Assembly: GCA_027485835.1 (NCBI GenBank)
Contig: JAIXQG010000001.1
Location: 319,902 to 383,901 of the forward strand
Length of the DNA stretch: 64,000 nucleotides
Direction: 5' to 3'
Origin: Alphaproteobacteria bacterium
Lineage (GTDB): Bacteria; Pseudomonadota; Alphaproteobacteria; UBA2136; UBA6156
Both the position numbers and the translations under genes were made by a program. Positions 35,121 to 43,853 of this stretch are shown piece after piece. A model generated the notes under the pieces. The model searched no databases. It saw only the letters and a list, made by a program, of their open reading frames with translations, and was not told the DNA's origin. Position 1 is the first letter of the stretch. The number at the start of each line of letters is the position of its first letter.

Positions 35121-35657
35121 CTAAGCTACCTTGAACCGCTGACTAAGGAAACCGCGGATGAACGGAATTTGAGCTTGCATTTCGCGGCTGATGGTTGTGC
35201 TGGCAAAGGGTGCCGGCGCTTCAAATTCAAAGCGTTGCTCCAAGCGGCGGCTGATAAGCTTGTACAATTCGACATGGTTGGAAAGCTGGATGGGCACCAC
35301 CTTGGCGGTAGCGGTAACGCCGGCAATGGTAGCAAACGCCGACAGGCTGCGCGACATGACACGGCAAATGTATTGGGCTTCCGACTTCGTCATAATAAAG
35401 AGGTCGGCCATCATGATGTAATCATCCATCTCGGCCGTTGTAATGGGTGTGATGCGGCTGAGCACATTGTGCAGCCAGCCTTCGCGGAAGCACTTGCCGA
35501 GTTTTTGCAGCTTGGCGAGGTTGAGCCCCTGATGGGAATGGGACCATTGCTTGTAGGCTTGCACATTAGTGCGCATACCGGCTGCCAGATCGATGTTACG
35601 CTCCAGCAAGCTGGTGTACACGTGGCTTTTGCCGAGGGGGTTATATGCTGCATTCAT
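35121..35657 (-). CDS. Hypothetical helical protein
   Basis: The start at the ATG at 35657 (MNAAYNPLGKSH) gives 178 residues. It looks entirely alpha-helical and soluble, with several Arg/Lys-rich helices and no motif I recognise. It sits 5 bp upstream of the Ivy-like gene, so the two are likely cotranscribed. Confidence 0.6.
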   Translation of the reverse strand: MNAAYNPLGKSHVYTSLLERNIDLAAGMRTNVQAYKQWSHSHQGLNLAKLQKLGKCFREGWLHNVLSRITPITTAEMDDYIMMADLFIMTKSEAQYICRVMSRSLSAFATIAGVTATAKVVPIQLSNHVELYKLISRRLEQRFEFEAPAPFASTTISREMQAQIPFIRGFLSQRFKVA

Positions 35658-35842
35658 GACTTTACGCCTTTTTCTACGTTGCTGTAGGTATATCATCGCC
35701 CAACCGCAGGAAAAAGCGAGATAGCAGACGTGCACCGCAACATGTGGTAGCAGGTGTGGCTTTATTGCAGTATTTTGGCGTTGCTGAGCTTGGGTTTAAG
35801 CCGTGTGTGTCGCTTAAATATATAACAGATCAATGCGAAGCG

Positions 35843-36418
35843 TTAAATGGCTTCTACCGCTTGTACGATATCCGGCAACTGCTCACGCAGCATGGTTTCG
35901 ATGCCTATTTTGAGAGTAGCAGTGCTGGATGGGCAGCCGGAACAGGCGCCATGCATTTCGAGAAACACCGTGCCGTTCTCATATCCGCGATAGATAATGT
36001 CGCCGCCGTCTTGCATCACGGCCGGGCGCACGCGTTCTTCCAGCAGCTTCTGGATTTTTTCGACGATCTCTGGGCTGATGCCGATATCGCCGACCACCGG
36101 TTTGTCGGCGGGAGCCTTGCCTTGCAGCACGGGCTCTCCGGATTCGAAGAACGCTTCCAACGCCGGTGCCAAATGCGCATTGATATCGCCCCAGGCGATG
36201 CCTTCTTCCCGTGTGATGGTGAAAAAGTCGGAACCGATAAAGACGCCTAAGATGCCATCTATCGCAAAAATACGTTTGGCCAGCGGGCTGCGGGCCTCGG
36301 CACTCTGTTTAGTAGGAAAGTTAGCTGAACCGCCGGGGATGAGCATTTTGCCCACCTTATACTTAAGGGAGTTGGGGTTGGGGGTACGCTCGGTGCGTAT
36401 GGTCAGAACATCATCCAT
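35843..36418 (-). CDS. nfuA: NFU-type iron-sulfur cluster scaffold/carrier
   Basis: This 191-residue protein has an N-terminal Nfu_N domain (RTERTPNPNSLKY, IDGILGVFIGSDFFTITR) and a C-terminal NifU domain (about 115-190) with the cluster-binding ACSGCPSS (Cys159 and Cys162). This is the NFU1/alphaproteobacterial type, which carries Fe-S clusters to apoproteins such as lipoyl synthase and aconitase. It is upstream of and divergent in function from the adjoining ABC genes. Confidence 0.93.
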   Translation of the reverse strand: MDDVLTIRTERTPNPNSLKYKVGKMLIPGGSANFPTKQSAEARSPLAKRIFAIDGILGVFIGSDFFTITREEGIAWGDINAHLAPALEAFFESGEPVLQGKAPADKPVVGDIGISPEIVEKIQKLLEERVRPAVMQDGGDIIYRGYENGTVFLEMHGACSGCPSSTATLKIGIETMLREQLPDIVQAVEAI

Positions 36419-36443
36419 GCGAATTGTTTAGTCCTCAGCTTGG

Positions 36444-38765
36444 TTATCCGTCAAGCTTGTTCGCGTTACGCTTGCGGCGAAAACGCTGCACAAGAATACC
36501 CAGCGCCAAGGCGAGCGGCATCAGTAGAAGGTTTAGTGCCAGCAGGCCGTTCTCCAGCGTCATCAGCCGGTGGCGGGTTTGGGCGCGGATATCGCGCAGT
36601 TGCTGGCGGAGGGTGAAGGCTTCTTCGGCGGCTTCAGGCCCGACTTCGGACAGTTTTTTAGCGATATCGGCTTCGGTTTGGGCTGATTGGGCGGTGAGTG
36701 CTGCGGACATCGCCTCGATACGCGTTAATGTGCGTGGCTGGGCGCCCTTGGCGCGCAAGGTGGCCAGATTGTGTTGGCCGGCTAGGGCGTGGAGGATGTT
36801 GGTGAGAAATTCCAGATTCTGGGGCGCTTGGGCGATGGCGTTAGCGGAGAGCCAGTCGGTATCGGCTACCACGATAAGGTTGCCGGTGGGCGTGCCTTCT
36901 GGCCCGAAATGGCCACTGACCATGGCGGCGACGGTGCGTGCGCCTGCGGGGCCGGAGGCGTTGTCATTCAACAGCGTATTGGCAAGCGCGGGCTCGGTTT
37001 GCATAAACGCGCCGTGCTCCACCAAGCGGGCTTGGGGGCTGGTGGTGAGGATGGGGAGGACATCGAACGCCGTGCCTTCGGCAAGTTGCAGCGCGCCGGA
37101 TTCCATCAGCATGATTTTGTTGATTCCGAGAGTGAACGAGAGCGAGTCGTTCATGTTCGGTTGGCCGAAGGTCAGCCAAAACGGGTACGGCATGTTGCCG
37201 GTCCCGCTTTGCTGCACCAGCGTGGCAAGGGTGAGGTCGGCCACCACGCTTTTACTGATGGGCGTTATGCCCCATTGCAGCAGCAGGCTGGAGGGCTGGC
37301 TTTCGGTGACCTCTGCCGTGCGTTGGGGGGTGGTGCGGGCGTAAGCGTCGGTGGTCATCAGTACGCTGCCGCCTTGGGCCAAGTAATCTTGAATCACGGC
37401 CAGCATGGGGGTTGGGAGTGGGGCATCCTGTGGCAGTACGAGGACGTCGGTGGGTGATGGCATGACCGTGCCTTGGGTGGCGGGGTCTATTGTTGTTATC
37501 TGGAAGGAATCGGCGAGTTGAGTTTGCCAGCCGGAGGCGTCTCCGATGACGGTAACGAACGGTTTACGGTTGGCTTTGGCTTGGGCAACCAGCCGCATCA
37601 GGTCGTACTCCTGCACCGGTTGGCGGGCGGGGTTGATGATGGGCATGAGGGCTTTGTTGCCGCCGATATCGGCCTCTAACCCCGCAAAGTAGACCGTGCC
37701 GCTGGGCAGGTTTTGCTCGGTGATACCAGCTTGGAGGGCGCGGATGGCGGCGTCGGTAGACGAATCGGTATTGTTCTGGCGCAGTTGGACCTGCTTGGGG
37801 GCTTGCGCACGCAGGTTAAGGAGCAGGTTAGTGAGGCTGTGGATGGCGTCGTGGACTTGTGCGGGGACATCCGGATTGTTTTGCGAGACATGCAGCGTGA
37901 AGGTAACCGGTACGCCTTGGTTACGCAGCGTATGGACGCTTTGTGCCGAGGGGGTGTGGAGGGATTCGGCGGTGGTGTCGAGTTGCATCCAGCCCACCGC
38001 AGGCACCATGGCGATAAGCCATAGAAGAGCGCCTGCGCAGGCCAAGGGTATGCCTGTACGGCGGTTTACGGCTGCCGAGAGAGCCAGCAACGCTACCGAT
38101 AAGAGCAGCAAAGTGGCGGACAGGTTGATAACCCCTTGGGTAAACGGTGTGTAGGCACCGATGAGCGTGACATAGGAGGTAGACGGTACCCAGCCAAAGC
38201 CCGGAACTTGCGCGAGCCAGCCTGCAACCCACGGCATGCCCACCAGCAACAGGCCTACCGTAGCGGCAAGGCTACCGAGCAGCCCCCCTACCGCACTGGC
38301 GGCATAGCGGCAGACGAATAGGCACACGGCCAGCAACGGTGCCGCCAGCAACCAGCTACCTAAGAAACCTGTGAGGATGGGGCCGACATCGGGTTCGCCT
38401 AAATAAAACAAGGTGCCAATTAGCGGCGCAAAGCCCAGCAGCCACACCCCTAGCAGCAGCCAGTAAACCTGAAAGCGGGCGCTGAGTTGCTGGAACGGTG
38501 TGAAAGGCAATGTGGCCATGCGCTCGGTAATGCCACGGGCGTTTTCAGTAGCTATCGGCATAGTAAGCGCCGCGACGAGCAAGGCCATGACCCATGGCAG
38601 ATAGCTGAAGAAGAGGGAGAGATCGGCACGGTTGGCGGCGATAAACTGGCCGTGCACGAAGGTGAGAAGAATGGCCAGCACCCAACCTGACGTCAGAAAG
38701 ACGCCCGTGGCCGGAGACTGGCGCAATTGGGTGATGTGGTAGCGGATAAGGGCGGGTGTGACCAC
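36444..38765 (-). CDS. ABC-2 permease fused to GldG-like auxiliary domain
   Basis: This 773-residue protein has about six N-terminal membrane helices (roughly 15-260) of the ABC-2/GldF type. A large extracytoplasmic domain follows, with GldG-like motifs (VPVTFTLHVSQNNPDVP, a DVLVLPQDAPL segment and GGSVLMTTDAY), ending in a C-terminal helix and a basic tail. In GldF/GldG systems these parts are separate proteins, so this is a fusion. It partners with the ATPase gene just 2 bp upstream (stop and start nearly touch). Substrate unknown; the GldA/F/G system is involved in gliding in Bacteroidetes but is widespread elsewhere. Confidence 0.82.
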   Translation of the reverse strand: MVTPALIRYHITQLRQSPATGVFLTSGWVLAILLTFVHGQFIAANRADLSLFFSYLPWVMALLVAALTMPIATENARGITERMATLPFTPFQQLSARFQVYWLLLGVWLLGFAPLIGTLFYLGEPDVGPILTGFLGSWLLAAPLLAVCLFVCRYAASAVGGLLGSLAATVGLLLVGMPWVAGWLAQVPGFGWVPSTSYVTLIGAYTPFTQGVINLSATLLLLSVALLALSAAVNRRTGIPLACAGALLWLIAMVPAVGWMQLDTTAESLHTPSAQSVHTLRNQGVPVTFTLHVSQNNPDVPAQVHDAIHSLTNLLLNLRAQAPKQVQLRQNNTDSSTDAAIRALQAGITEQNLPSGTVYFAGLEADIGGNKALMPIINPARQPVQEYDLMRLVAQAKANRKPFVTVIGDASGWQTQLADSFQITTIDPATQGTVMPSPTDVLVLPQDAPLPTPMLAVIQDYLAQGGSVLMTTDAYARTTPQRTAEVTESQPSSLLLQWGITPISKSVVADLTLATLVQQSGTGNMPYPFWLTFGQPNMNDSLSFTLGINKIMLMESGALQLAEGTAFDVLPILTTSPQARLVEHGAFMQTEPALANTLLNDNASGPAGARTVAAMVSGHFGPEGTPTGNLIVVADTDWLSANAIAQAPQNLEFLTNILHALAGQHNLATLRAKGAQPRTLTRIEAMSAALTAQSAQTEADIAKKLSEVGPEAAEEAFTLRQQLRDIRAQTRHRLMTLENGLLALNLLLMPLALALGILVQRFRRKRNANKLDG

Positions 38766-38767
38766 GG

Positions 38768-39520
38768 TTATTCTCCGGCACGGTTGGTAGTGAGCACGCG
38801 GAAGGCTAGGCTTATGTCTCCCCTACCCTGTTTGGCGAGTTCTTCCGGCGTGGTATCGAGAAGGACTTGGCCACGGTGGAGGATGAGGACGCGGGTGAGC
38901 AGGCTTTCGGCTTCCTCCAGCAAGTGGGTGCTGACGAGAATGGCTTTGCCGGGTGAGGTTGCGCTGGGTTGGGCCAGCTTTTTCAGCATCAGACGCAGTT
39001 CGTGCTTCTGGTTGGGGTCGAGGCCGTCGGTCGGTTCATCCAGCAGCAATACGGGCGGGTTGTGGATGAGCGCACAGGCGAGATGAACGCGTTGTTTCAT
39101 CCCCTTAGAAAGCCCGCCCATGCGGCGGTGCAGGTAACTGTGGCAGCGGGTAAGCTTGGCGGTGGCCGAGATGGCGTGCGGGATGTTTTTCAGGCCATGG
39201 GCTTGGGCATGGAAGTGCAGGAGCTGGTGCGGCGTGAGGTCGTCTTCTTGCGGCGGAACCTCTGGCAAATACCCGAGGTTTTGCTTGGCTTGCACAGCGT
39301 GAGTGGCGAGCGGATGGCCGTTGAGGGTGGCGGTGCCGGACGTGGCCTGCAAATACCCCGCCAGCAGGCGCATGGTGGTGCTTTTACCGGCGCCGTTGGG
39401 GCCCATGAGGCCGACGACGTCGCCTGCGTTCACCTCGAACGTCAGGTTGGAGATAGCGGTGATGGGCCCATCAGGGGACGGGAACACTTTGGTGAGGTTG
39501 GAGACCGATATCAGCGCCAT
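38768..39520 (-). CDS. ABC transporter ATP-binding protein (GldA-like)
   Basis: With the start at the ATG at 39520 (MALISVSNLTKVFPSP), this encodes 250 residues. It has Walker A GPNGAGKST, a signature-like LSKGMKQRV and Walker B VLLLDEPTDGLD, then a switch-type His (STHLLEEAE). This is the ABC-2 exporter ATPase type. It directly precedes the fused permease/GldG-like gene and powers that complex. Confidence 0.93.
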   Translation of the reverse strand: MALISVSNLTKVFPSPDGPITAISNLTFEVNAGDVVGLMGPNGAGKSTTMRLLAGYLQATSGTATLNGHPLATHAVQAKQNLGYLPEVPPQEDDLTPHQLLHFHAQAHGLKNIPHAISATAKLTRCHSYLHRRMGGLSKGMKQRVHLACALIHNPPVLLLDEPTDGLDPNQKHELRLMLKKLAQPSATSPGKAILVSTHLLEEAESLLTRVLILHRGQVLLDTTPEELAKQGRGDISLAFRVLTTNRAGE

Positions 39521-39709
39521 AGAGCGCGGATAATAACGTATACTGGGCGTAGGGCAAGAGAGTTGCTCGGTTAGATGGTCAGTTATAGGGCATGCTATAG
39601 AGCGAAAAGGCGCTGTTGCAGCCATTTGCAACATATGGTAGAAGCGCGGCAATTGTTTGCGTTAGTAATTTGCGTAGAACCATCAACCGTTTTTCACGAG
39701 GAAAAACTT

Positions 39710-40039
39710 ATGGCTTATATGCCTTTGCAAAAACTGCGGAATGGTAACGAGGCAATGCGTTTGATGGATATATTCAAATGCTCGCCCAGAGAGTCGTCTT
39801 TGCTTTTTATGGTGGCGTTGAATTACCATCGATTTCCTGAGGAGTGCCGACATATCCTTGCACGATTGGAATTCCTCTTCGAAGGTATCGATCATCTGGA
39901 GAGGGATTATGGCCACCTAACCGCATACTTTCGTTTTGCGGCCCAAGGTGAGTATGACAAAATCCGAGATATTCTCAAAGAACTTGAAGAACTGATTGAG
40001 CTACCCGAACCCCTACGTTATGTGGCGCGGGTTGCTTGA
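39710..40039 (+). CDS. Small helical hypothetical protein
   Basis: The ATG at 39710 follows GAGGA, giving 109 residues. It is fully helical and soluble, with an acidic C-terminal part (ILKELEELIELPEPL). A CSPRESSLLF segment and a FPEECRHI helix are present. No known family. It ends at a strong terminator shared with convergent recX. Confidence 0.62.
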   Translation: MAYMPLQKLRNGNEAMRLMDIFKCSPRESSLLFMVALNYHRFPEECRHILARLEFLFEGIDHLERDYGHLTAYFRFAAQGEYDKIRDILKELEELIELPEPLRYVARVA

Positions 40040-40050
40040 GATAAGCGAGA

Positions 40051-40080
40051 AAAGGGCATGCGCGGCGCATGCCCTTTCTT
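40051..40080. terminator. Bidirectional terminator
   Basis: AAAGGGCATGC and GCATGCCCTTT form an 11-bp stem between the small gene and convergent recX. Confidence 0.88.
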
Positions 40081-40085
40081 CGTTT

Positions 40086-40634
40086 TTAGTCGTCGGTCGG
40101 CAAGACTTCGTCGGCTTGCAGGCCCAAGGCGTGGAGGGCTTGTGACATGCTGAAACCGCGGCGGAGGAGGAAATTAAGACGGCGGGCTTTTTCCTTCTGG
40201 ATGTCCTTCAGTGCGTCTTGCTTGTTCAGGCTGGGGTCGAGGCTGCCGTAGGTGGGTATCGGTTTGGGGAAGCGGCGCTTGAGGAGGTTGGTGGCGGCGG
40301 CGAACCAGTCGTGGTGTTCGGAGAGGTTTTCTAATGTGGTGGTGGTCATCGTTTTGTCGATGCCATTTTGCGAAAGCTCTTGCTTGATGCGCCCCTGCCC
40401 CCATTTACTGGTTTCGGCACGGGTGCGGGCGCGGGTTTGGGCGTAGCGTTCGTCGTTGAGGTAATTTTTAGAGACAAATTGTGCGATGAGGTCGGCGACT
40501 TCGGCCTTGGGGTAACCTTTGGTGGTGAGCTTGCGGCGGAACTCGGTGGTGGAATGCTCGCGCTTGGCGACTATGGCGAGGGCATAGTCGGTGATCGGTT
40601 TTAATGGTTTGGCGGGCTTGTTTGGGTTGAACAT
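40086..40634 (-). CDS. recX: Regulatory protein RecX
   Basis: This 182-residue helical protein has the RecX three-helix repeat pattern: ALAIVAKREHSTTEFRRKLTTKGY, then NYLNDERYAQTRARTRAETSKWGQGRIKQEL and a C-terminal RRLNFLLRRGFSMSQALHAL. RecX limits RecA filament growth. recA lies 460 bp away on the same strand but a plus-strand gene lies between them, so they are not directly cotranscribed here. Confidence 0.88.
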   Translation of the reverse strand: MFNPNKPAKPLKPITDYALAIVAKREHSTTEFRRKLTTKGYPKAEVADLIAQFVSKNYLNDERYAQTRARTRAETSKWGQGRIKQELSQNGIDKTMTTTTLENLSEHHDWFAAATNLLKRRFPKPIPTYGSLDPSLNKQDALKDIQKEKARRLNFLLRRGFSMSQALHALGLQADEVLPTDD

Positions 40635-40715
40635 GACTTAATTTAGCATGGTTTAGGTTGTTTCATTTTTATAATTATGTATACTTACCCATCTTGTCCA
40701 ACAGAGGAGGCTCAT

Positions 40716-41030
40716 TTGAGCATTCGTAACGTTTTCCGAAGACTCTTTGCTTCAGGCCCTTCTCGCGAAGAGCTTGAATATACGAAAGCGCTACTCAGTC
40801 AGCGCATCTGCCCCGCTTGTAGCAGCGTTAACAAGATGGGGGAACGTGACGACCCTTCCCATCATCGGCAGGACCTTATTTGCCACGTGTGCGGCAAAGG
40901 CTGGCAGACGACAGTGGATGGGAACGGCAACATCCTTGTGAGTTTCTCGCTGGGCGTTGTGGTAGAGCCTTACCACACGGCTTATATGGCGGGTGACCTT
41001 TCGGACAAGCATGTGCCTGTCTATGACTGA
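40716..41030 (+). CDS. Small zinc-ribbon protein with TTG start
   Basis: I place the start at the TTG at 40716, five bases after a strong GAGGAGG. The upstream ATG at 40677 lies beside a TATAAT (40670-40675) that looks like the -10 box, so it cannot be the start. The 104-residue protein has paired Cys motifs CPAC (about 34) and CHVCGKGW (about 57), suggesting a zinc ribbon. Two Arg-rich N-terminal helices precede them. No family recognised. Divergent from recX. Confidence 0.62.
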   Translation: MSIRNVFRRLFASGPSREELEYTKALLSQRICPACSSVNKMGERDDPSHHRQDLICHVCGKGWQTTVDGNGNILVSFSLGVVVEPYHTAYMAGDLSDKHVPVYD

Positions 41031-41046
41031 GACCCTTGAAATGAAG

Positions 41047-41085
41047 AAAAACCCCGACTGATGTTTGCATCAGGCCGGGGTTTTT
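41047..41085. terminator. Bidirectional terminator
   Basis: Outer stem AAAAACCCCG/CGGGGTTTTT and inner CTGATG/CATCAG give a long hairpin with T-runs on both strands, between the zinc-ribbon gene and recA. Confidence 0.93.
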
Positions 41086-41090
41086 GCTGT

Positions 41091-42170
41091 TTAGGCGGCT
41101 TCGTCGGCTTCCGCTTCTTCTGGTGTGAAGGCGGCGGGGAGAATGCCCTTGCCACGGATTTCGTCTTCGATGGTCTTCATCAGTTTGGGGTTGGCTTGCA
41201 GGAAGGCCTTGGAGTTTTCACGCCCTTGGCCAATGCGCTCCCCCTTATAGGAGAACCACGCACCGGCTTTCTCGATGACGCCGCGGGCAACGCCGAGGTC
41301 GATGATTTCGCCGGTCAGCGAGATGCCTTCGCCGTACATGATGTCGAACACGGCTTCGCGGAAGGGCGGAGCTACCTTGTTTTTGACCACCTTCACGCGG
41401 GTGGTGTTACCGGTGATTTCTTCCTTATCCTTGATGGCGCCGGTGCGGCGGATATCGAGACGGACGGAGGAGTAGAACTTGAGTGCGTTACCGCCGGTGG
41501 TGGTTTCCGGGTTACCGAACATCACACCGATTTTCATACGGATCTGGTTAATGAAGATCACCATGGTGTTGGAGCGGTTGACGGTACCGGTGAGCTTGCG
41601 CAGCGCTTGCGACATAAGACGCGCTTGCAGACCGACGTGGCTGTCGCCCATGTCGCCTTCGATTTCGGCTTTGGGGGTCAGTGCGGCGACGGAGTCGACC
41701 ACGACTACATCCACCGCGCCGGTGCCGACGAGCGTGTTGCAGATTTCGAGGGCTTGTTCGCCGTTGTCCGGTTGGCTCACCAGCAGGCGGTTAAGGTCGA
41801 CCCCCAGCTTGTGGGCGTATTGGGTGTCGAGCGCGTGCTCAGCGTCGATAAACGCACAGGTGCCGCCGAGCTTTTGGGCTTCGGCAATCACGTGCAGCGT
41901 GAGGGTGGTTTTACCGGAGGATTCCGGACCGAAGATTTCGATAATACGGCCCTTGGGCAGACCGCCGACGCCGAGGGCGAGGTCGAGCCCCAGAGAGCCG
42001 GTGGAAACAACGTCGATGTTCTTTTCAATCGCGTCGCCGTTCAGGGCCAGAATGCTGCCCTTACCGTAGGCGCGCTCGATTTGCTGCATGGCGGCCTCGA
42101 GAGCCTTGTTACGTGCCGGATCGTTGCTCAGTTGGACGGCTTCGGGGGTGGAGGCGGGTGCTTTGGCCAT
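41091..42170 (-). CDS. recA: Recombinase RecA
   Basis: This 359-residue protein starts at the ATG at 42170 ([10 protein letters not shown]), with a purine-rich SD inside the preceding residues. Walker [14 protein letters not shown], the L1/L2 loop region and [22 protein letters not shown] are standard. RecA forms filaments on single-stranded DNA for homologous recombination and SOS induction. A promoter with 17-bp spacing is visible upstream. I see no GTTC-N7-GTTC SOS box by eye. Confidence 0.97.
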   Translation of the reverse strand: MAKAPASTPEAVQLSNDPARNKALEAAMQQIERAYGKGSILALNGDAIEKNIDVVSTGSLGLDLALGVGGLPKGRIIEIFGPESSGKTTLTLHVIAEAQKLGGTCAFIDAEHALDTQYAHKLGVDLNRLLVSQPDNGEQALEICNTLVGTGAVDVVVVDSVAALTPKAEIEGDMGDSHVGLQARLMSQALRKLTGTVNRSNTMVIFINQIRMKIGVMFGNPETTTGGNALKFYSSVRLDIRRTGAIKDKEEITGNTTRVKVVKNKVAPPFREAVFDIMYGEGISLTGEIIDLGVARGVIEKAGAWFSYKGERIGQGRENSKAFLQANPKLMKTIEDEIRGKGILPAAFTPEEAEADEAA

Positions 42171-42212
42171 GAAGGGCTCTTTCTCTCTCATCGGTTTTTT
42201 GAATTCTGTGCA

Positions 42213-42241
42213 AATATAATCAGAGCCGCCTGCCCTGTCCA
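42213..42241 (-). promoter_or_regulatory. Candidate recA promoter
   Basis: On the minus strand TGGACA (42241-42236) and TATATT (42218-42213) are 17 bp apart, about 45 bp upstream of the recA start. Confidence 0.55.
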
Positions 42242-42322
42242 GCAGATAAATGACGATTTGGCGAAAATGCCACAGGCGGGTGATGAAGGATTAGGCAGAG
42301 AGCCCCTACCCAAGTTCCTTTA

Positions 42323-43315
42323 TTAAGGTATCAGCAAAATACTGGTACGTGCCCCGCCGGTCTTGGCTTGGGTGCGTGGGTCGATGTAGCCCAGTGGCGT
42401 GAGGCCCGGGCCGGTGGCGTCGGCCAGTACAAAGGTGCCTTGCTCGGTGCGCAGCGCGAAGTCTTCTTTGCTTTGCGGCAGACCGATGCCGAGGAAGGCG
42501 TGCTCCGGCACATAGACGATCGCCAGCGGAAGGGTTGGGTAGGCGGCACGGATGAGTGCGGCGAGCGCGGTGGCTTTGGTATCGCAGTCGCCTAAATTCG
42601 CGCCGATGAGACCGTAGGGCGTTTGGAAGCCTGCACCGTTGGAGGTGGCGCGGTTTTGCAGGGTATCGTACGGGATGCTTTGCAGCCATGTGAGCGCGGC
42701 GTTAATAAAGGCGCGTGGGGACTCGTTGGCGCCCGGCACTTGTTCCAGTATCGCTTGGGCTACCGGTGCCATGGCCTTGGTGTAGCGGGCGGCTATGGCG
42801 GGGTGGTCTGGCTGGATGATGGCGCGATTGGCGCCTTCCATAGTAGCGCGGTAGTAATTTTGCTTGGCGTAGGTTTGAATGCTGGTGGTGTAGGTTTGAT
42901 CCAACACTTGGCGCAGTTCTTCTAGCTGCGCGCTACCGGCGGGCATGTTGCGGCCGAGGATGCGGATGTTCATACCGTTGTGCACGGGGGATATTTCGGC
43001 TTTAAGGTTCGGGGTTTCCAGCTCCCTCGCCTTGACCTGTACGGCTTGCACGGCGGCGTTTTGGGCGGCGACGTCGTCCCAGTCGCGGAATTCGGCGCCG
43101 CCGCGGGAAATATCGTCCGCGCTCAAACGGAAGAACAGGCGCTGGGGTTCTCCATTGCGGTTAGCGTACAGGTAGGCGTACTCTTGCCAGCCGCCGCGCG
43201 CAGCGGTTTGGAAGCCGTTGCCACGGGCGTTTTGGGCATAGGCAGGCGCGCATGCCATAACCGCCAGAACACTGGCAGCAAATAGACGGAAAATTGTTCT
43301 TGCGTTCGGGGGCAT
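42323..43315 (-). CDS. Secreted transglutaminase-like cysteine peptidase
   Basis: This 330-residue protein starts at the ATG at 43315 with a signal peptide (cleavage after AYA, about 27). The C-terminal papain-like fold has NLGDCDTKA (Cys244), PEHAFLGI (His272) and VLADATGPG (Asp299), which make the usual Cys-His-Asp triad of transglutaminase-like proteins. The N-terminal part is unique. It probably cleaves or links periplasmic proteins or peptidoglycan peptides. Its stop lies 130 bp upstream of recA's promoter on the same strand. Confidence 0.78.
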   Translation of the reverse strand: MPPNARTIFRLFAASVLAVMACAPAYAQNARGNGFQTAARGGWQEYAYLYANRNGEPQRLFFRLSADDISRGGAEFRDWDDVAAQNAAVQAVQVKARELETPNLKAEISPVHNGMNIRILGRNMPAGSAQLEELRQVLDQTYTTSIQTYAKQNYYRATMEGANRAIIQPDHPAIAARYTKAMAPVAQAILEQVPGANESPRAFINAALTWLQSIPYDTLQNRATSNGAGFQTPYGLIGANLGDCDTKATALAALIRAAYPTLPLAIVYVPEHAFLGIGLPQSKEDFALRTEQGTFVLADATGPGLTPLGYIDPRTQAKTGGARTSILLIP

Positions 43316-43413
43316 CGGTTTCTTATACTTTGACTTGCAATGACGCACCTGACAACCCGCCCCGACCACATCGTATCTGCCTGCGTGCAGAATAATGTCG
43401 TCGTGGTGCTTTA

Positions 43414-43515
43414 ACGGTTGGTCTGGTGTCCTTGCTTCTGAGTTCTGAGTTTTAAAAAATCTTCCGAATTGACAACAGGGTGGCCAGACCACCCGAAACG
43501 CATGGAGAGACTGCT
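43414..43515 (+). promoter_or_regulatory. Leader copy A with covarying hairpin
   Basis: The leader has GGTTGGTCTGGTG near its 5' end, then a hairpin with stem GGGTGG/CCACCC and loop CCAGA (43478-43494), a GAAA run and SD GGAG (43504-43507) eight bases before the ATG at 43516. It closely resembles the leader before 45493, where the stem differs by compensating changes. Confidence 0.6.
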
Positions 43516-43800
43516 ATGGAATCTTCTATCAACTTACGCGCGCTTGGCAGTGCCTTGAACGGGCCTGATATGAGCGTCATCCGTGACACATGCCTGCGCG
43601 AGCGGCTGGTGCGCCTGCAAACGGCAAACCGGAAGCTTACAGATAACACGAGCGTGTGCCCCAAAGCCCTGACCGACTACCGCACGGCCTTACAGATGGT
43701 AACACCCACCAACGAGGAACGCCTGTGCTGGAAAGACCTGAGGACGCTGAACCGGATTTTGGAGCATGCGCGAAAACTGGACGCGTGCCTAAGCGCGTAA
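43516..43800 (+). CDS. Small hypothetical protein with shared leader
   Basis: The ATG at 43516 gives 94 residues, helical and with three Cys (DTCLRE, SVCPKA, LCWKDL) and a C-terminal DACLSA. The overall layout of short helices resembles the 45493 gene product, and both follow related leaders with a covarying hairpin, so the two may be distant paralogues under common control. No known family. Confidence 0.6.
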   Translation: MESSINLRALGSALNGPDMSVIRDTCLRERLVRLQTANRKLTDNTSVCPKALTDYRTALQMVTPTNEERLCWKDLRTLNRILEHARKLDACLSA

Positions 43801-43817
43801 CCAATGCGGCAATGAAT

Positions 43818-43846
43818 CGGCCCCCTTTGCGGGGGCCGTTCTTTTA
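43818..43846 (+). terminator. Rho-independent terminator
   Basis: CGGCCCCC and GGGGGCCG form an 8-bp stem followed by a TTCTTTT run, just after the small gene and convergent with the chemoreceptor gene. Confidence 0.88.
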
Positions 43847-43853
43847 TGAGCCA

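Noticed and set aside
42192-42322. SOS (LexA) box upstream of recA
   Set aside because: I looked for GTTC-N7-GTTC or its reverse complement and saw none; only a plain sigma70-like promoter is visible.
41061-42326. 421-residue plus-strand frame opposite recA
   Set aside because: Antisense shadow; RecA is complete on the minus strand with a promoter and terminator.
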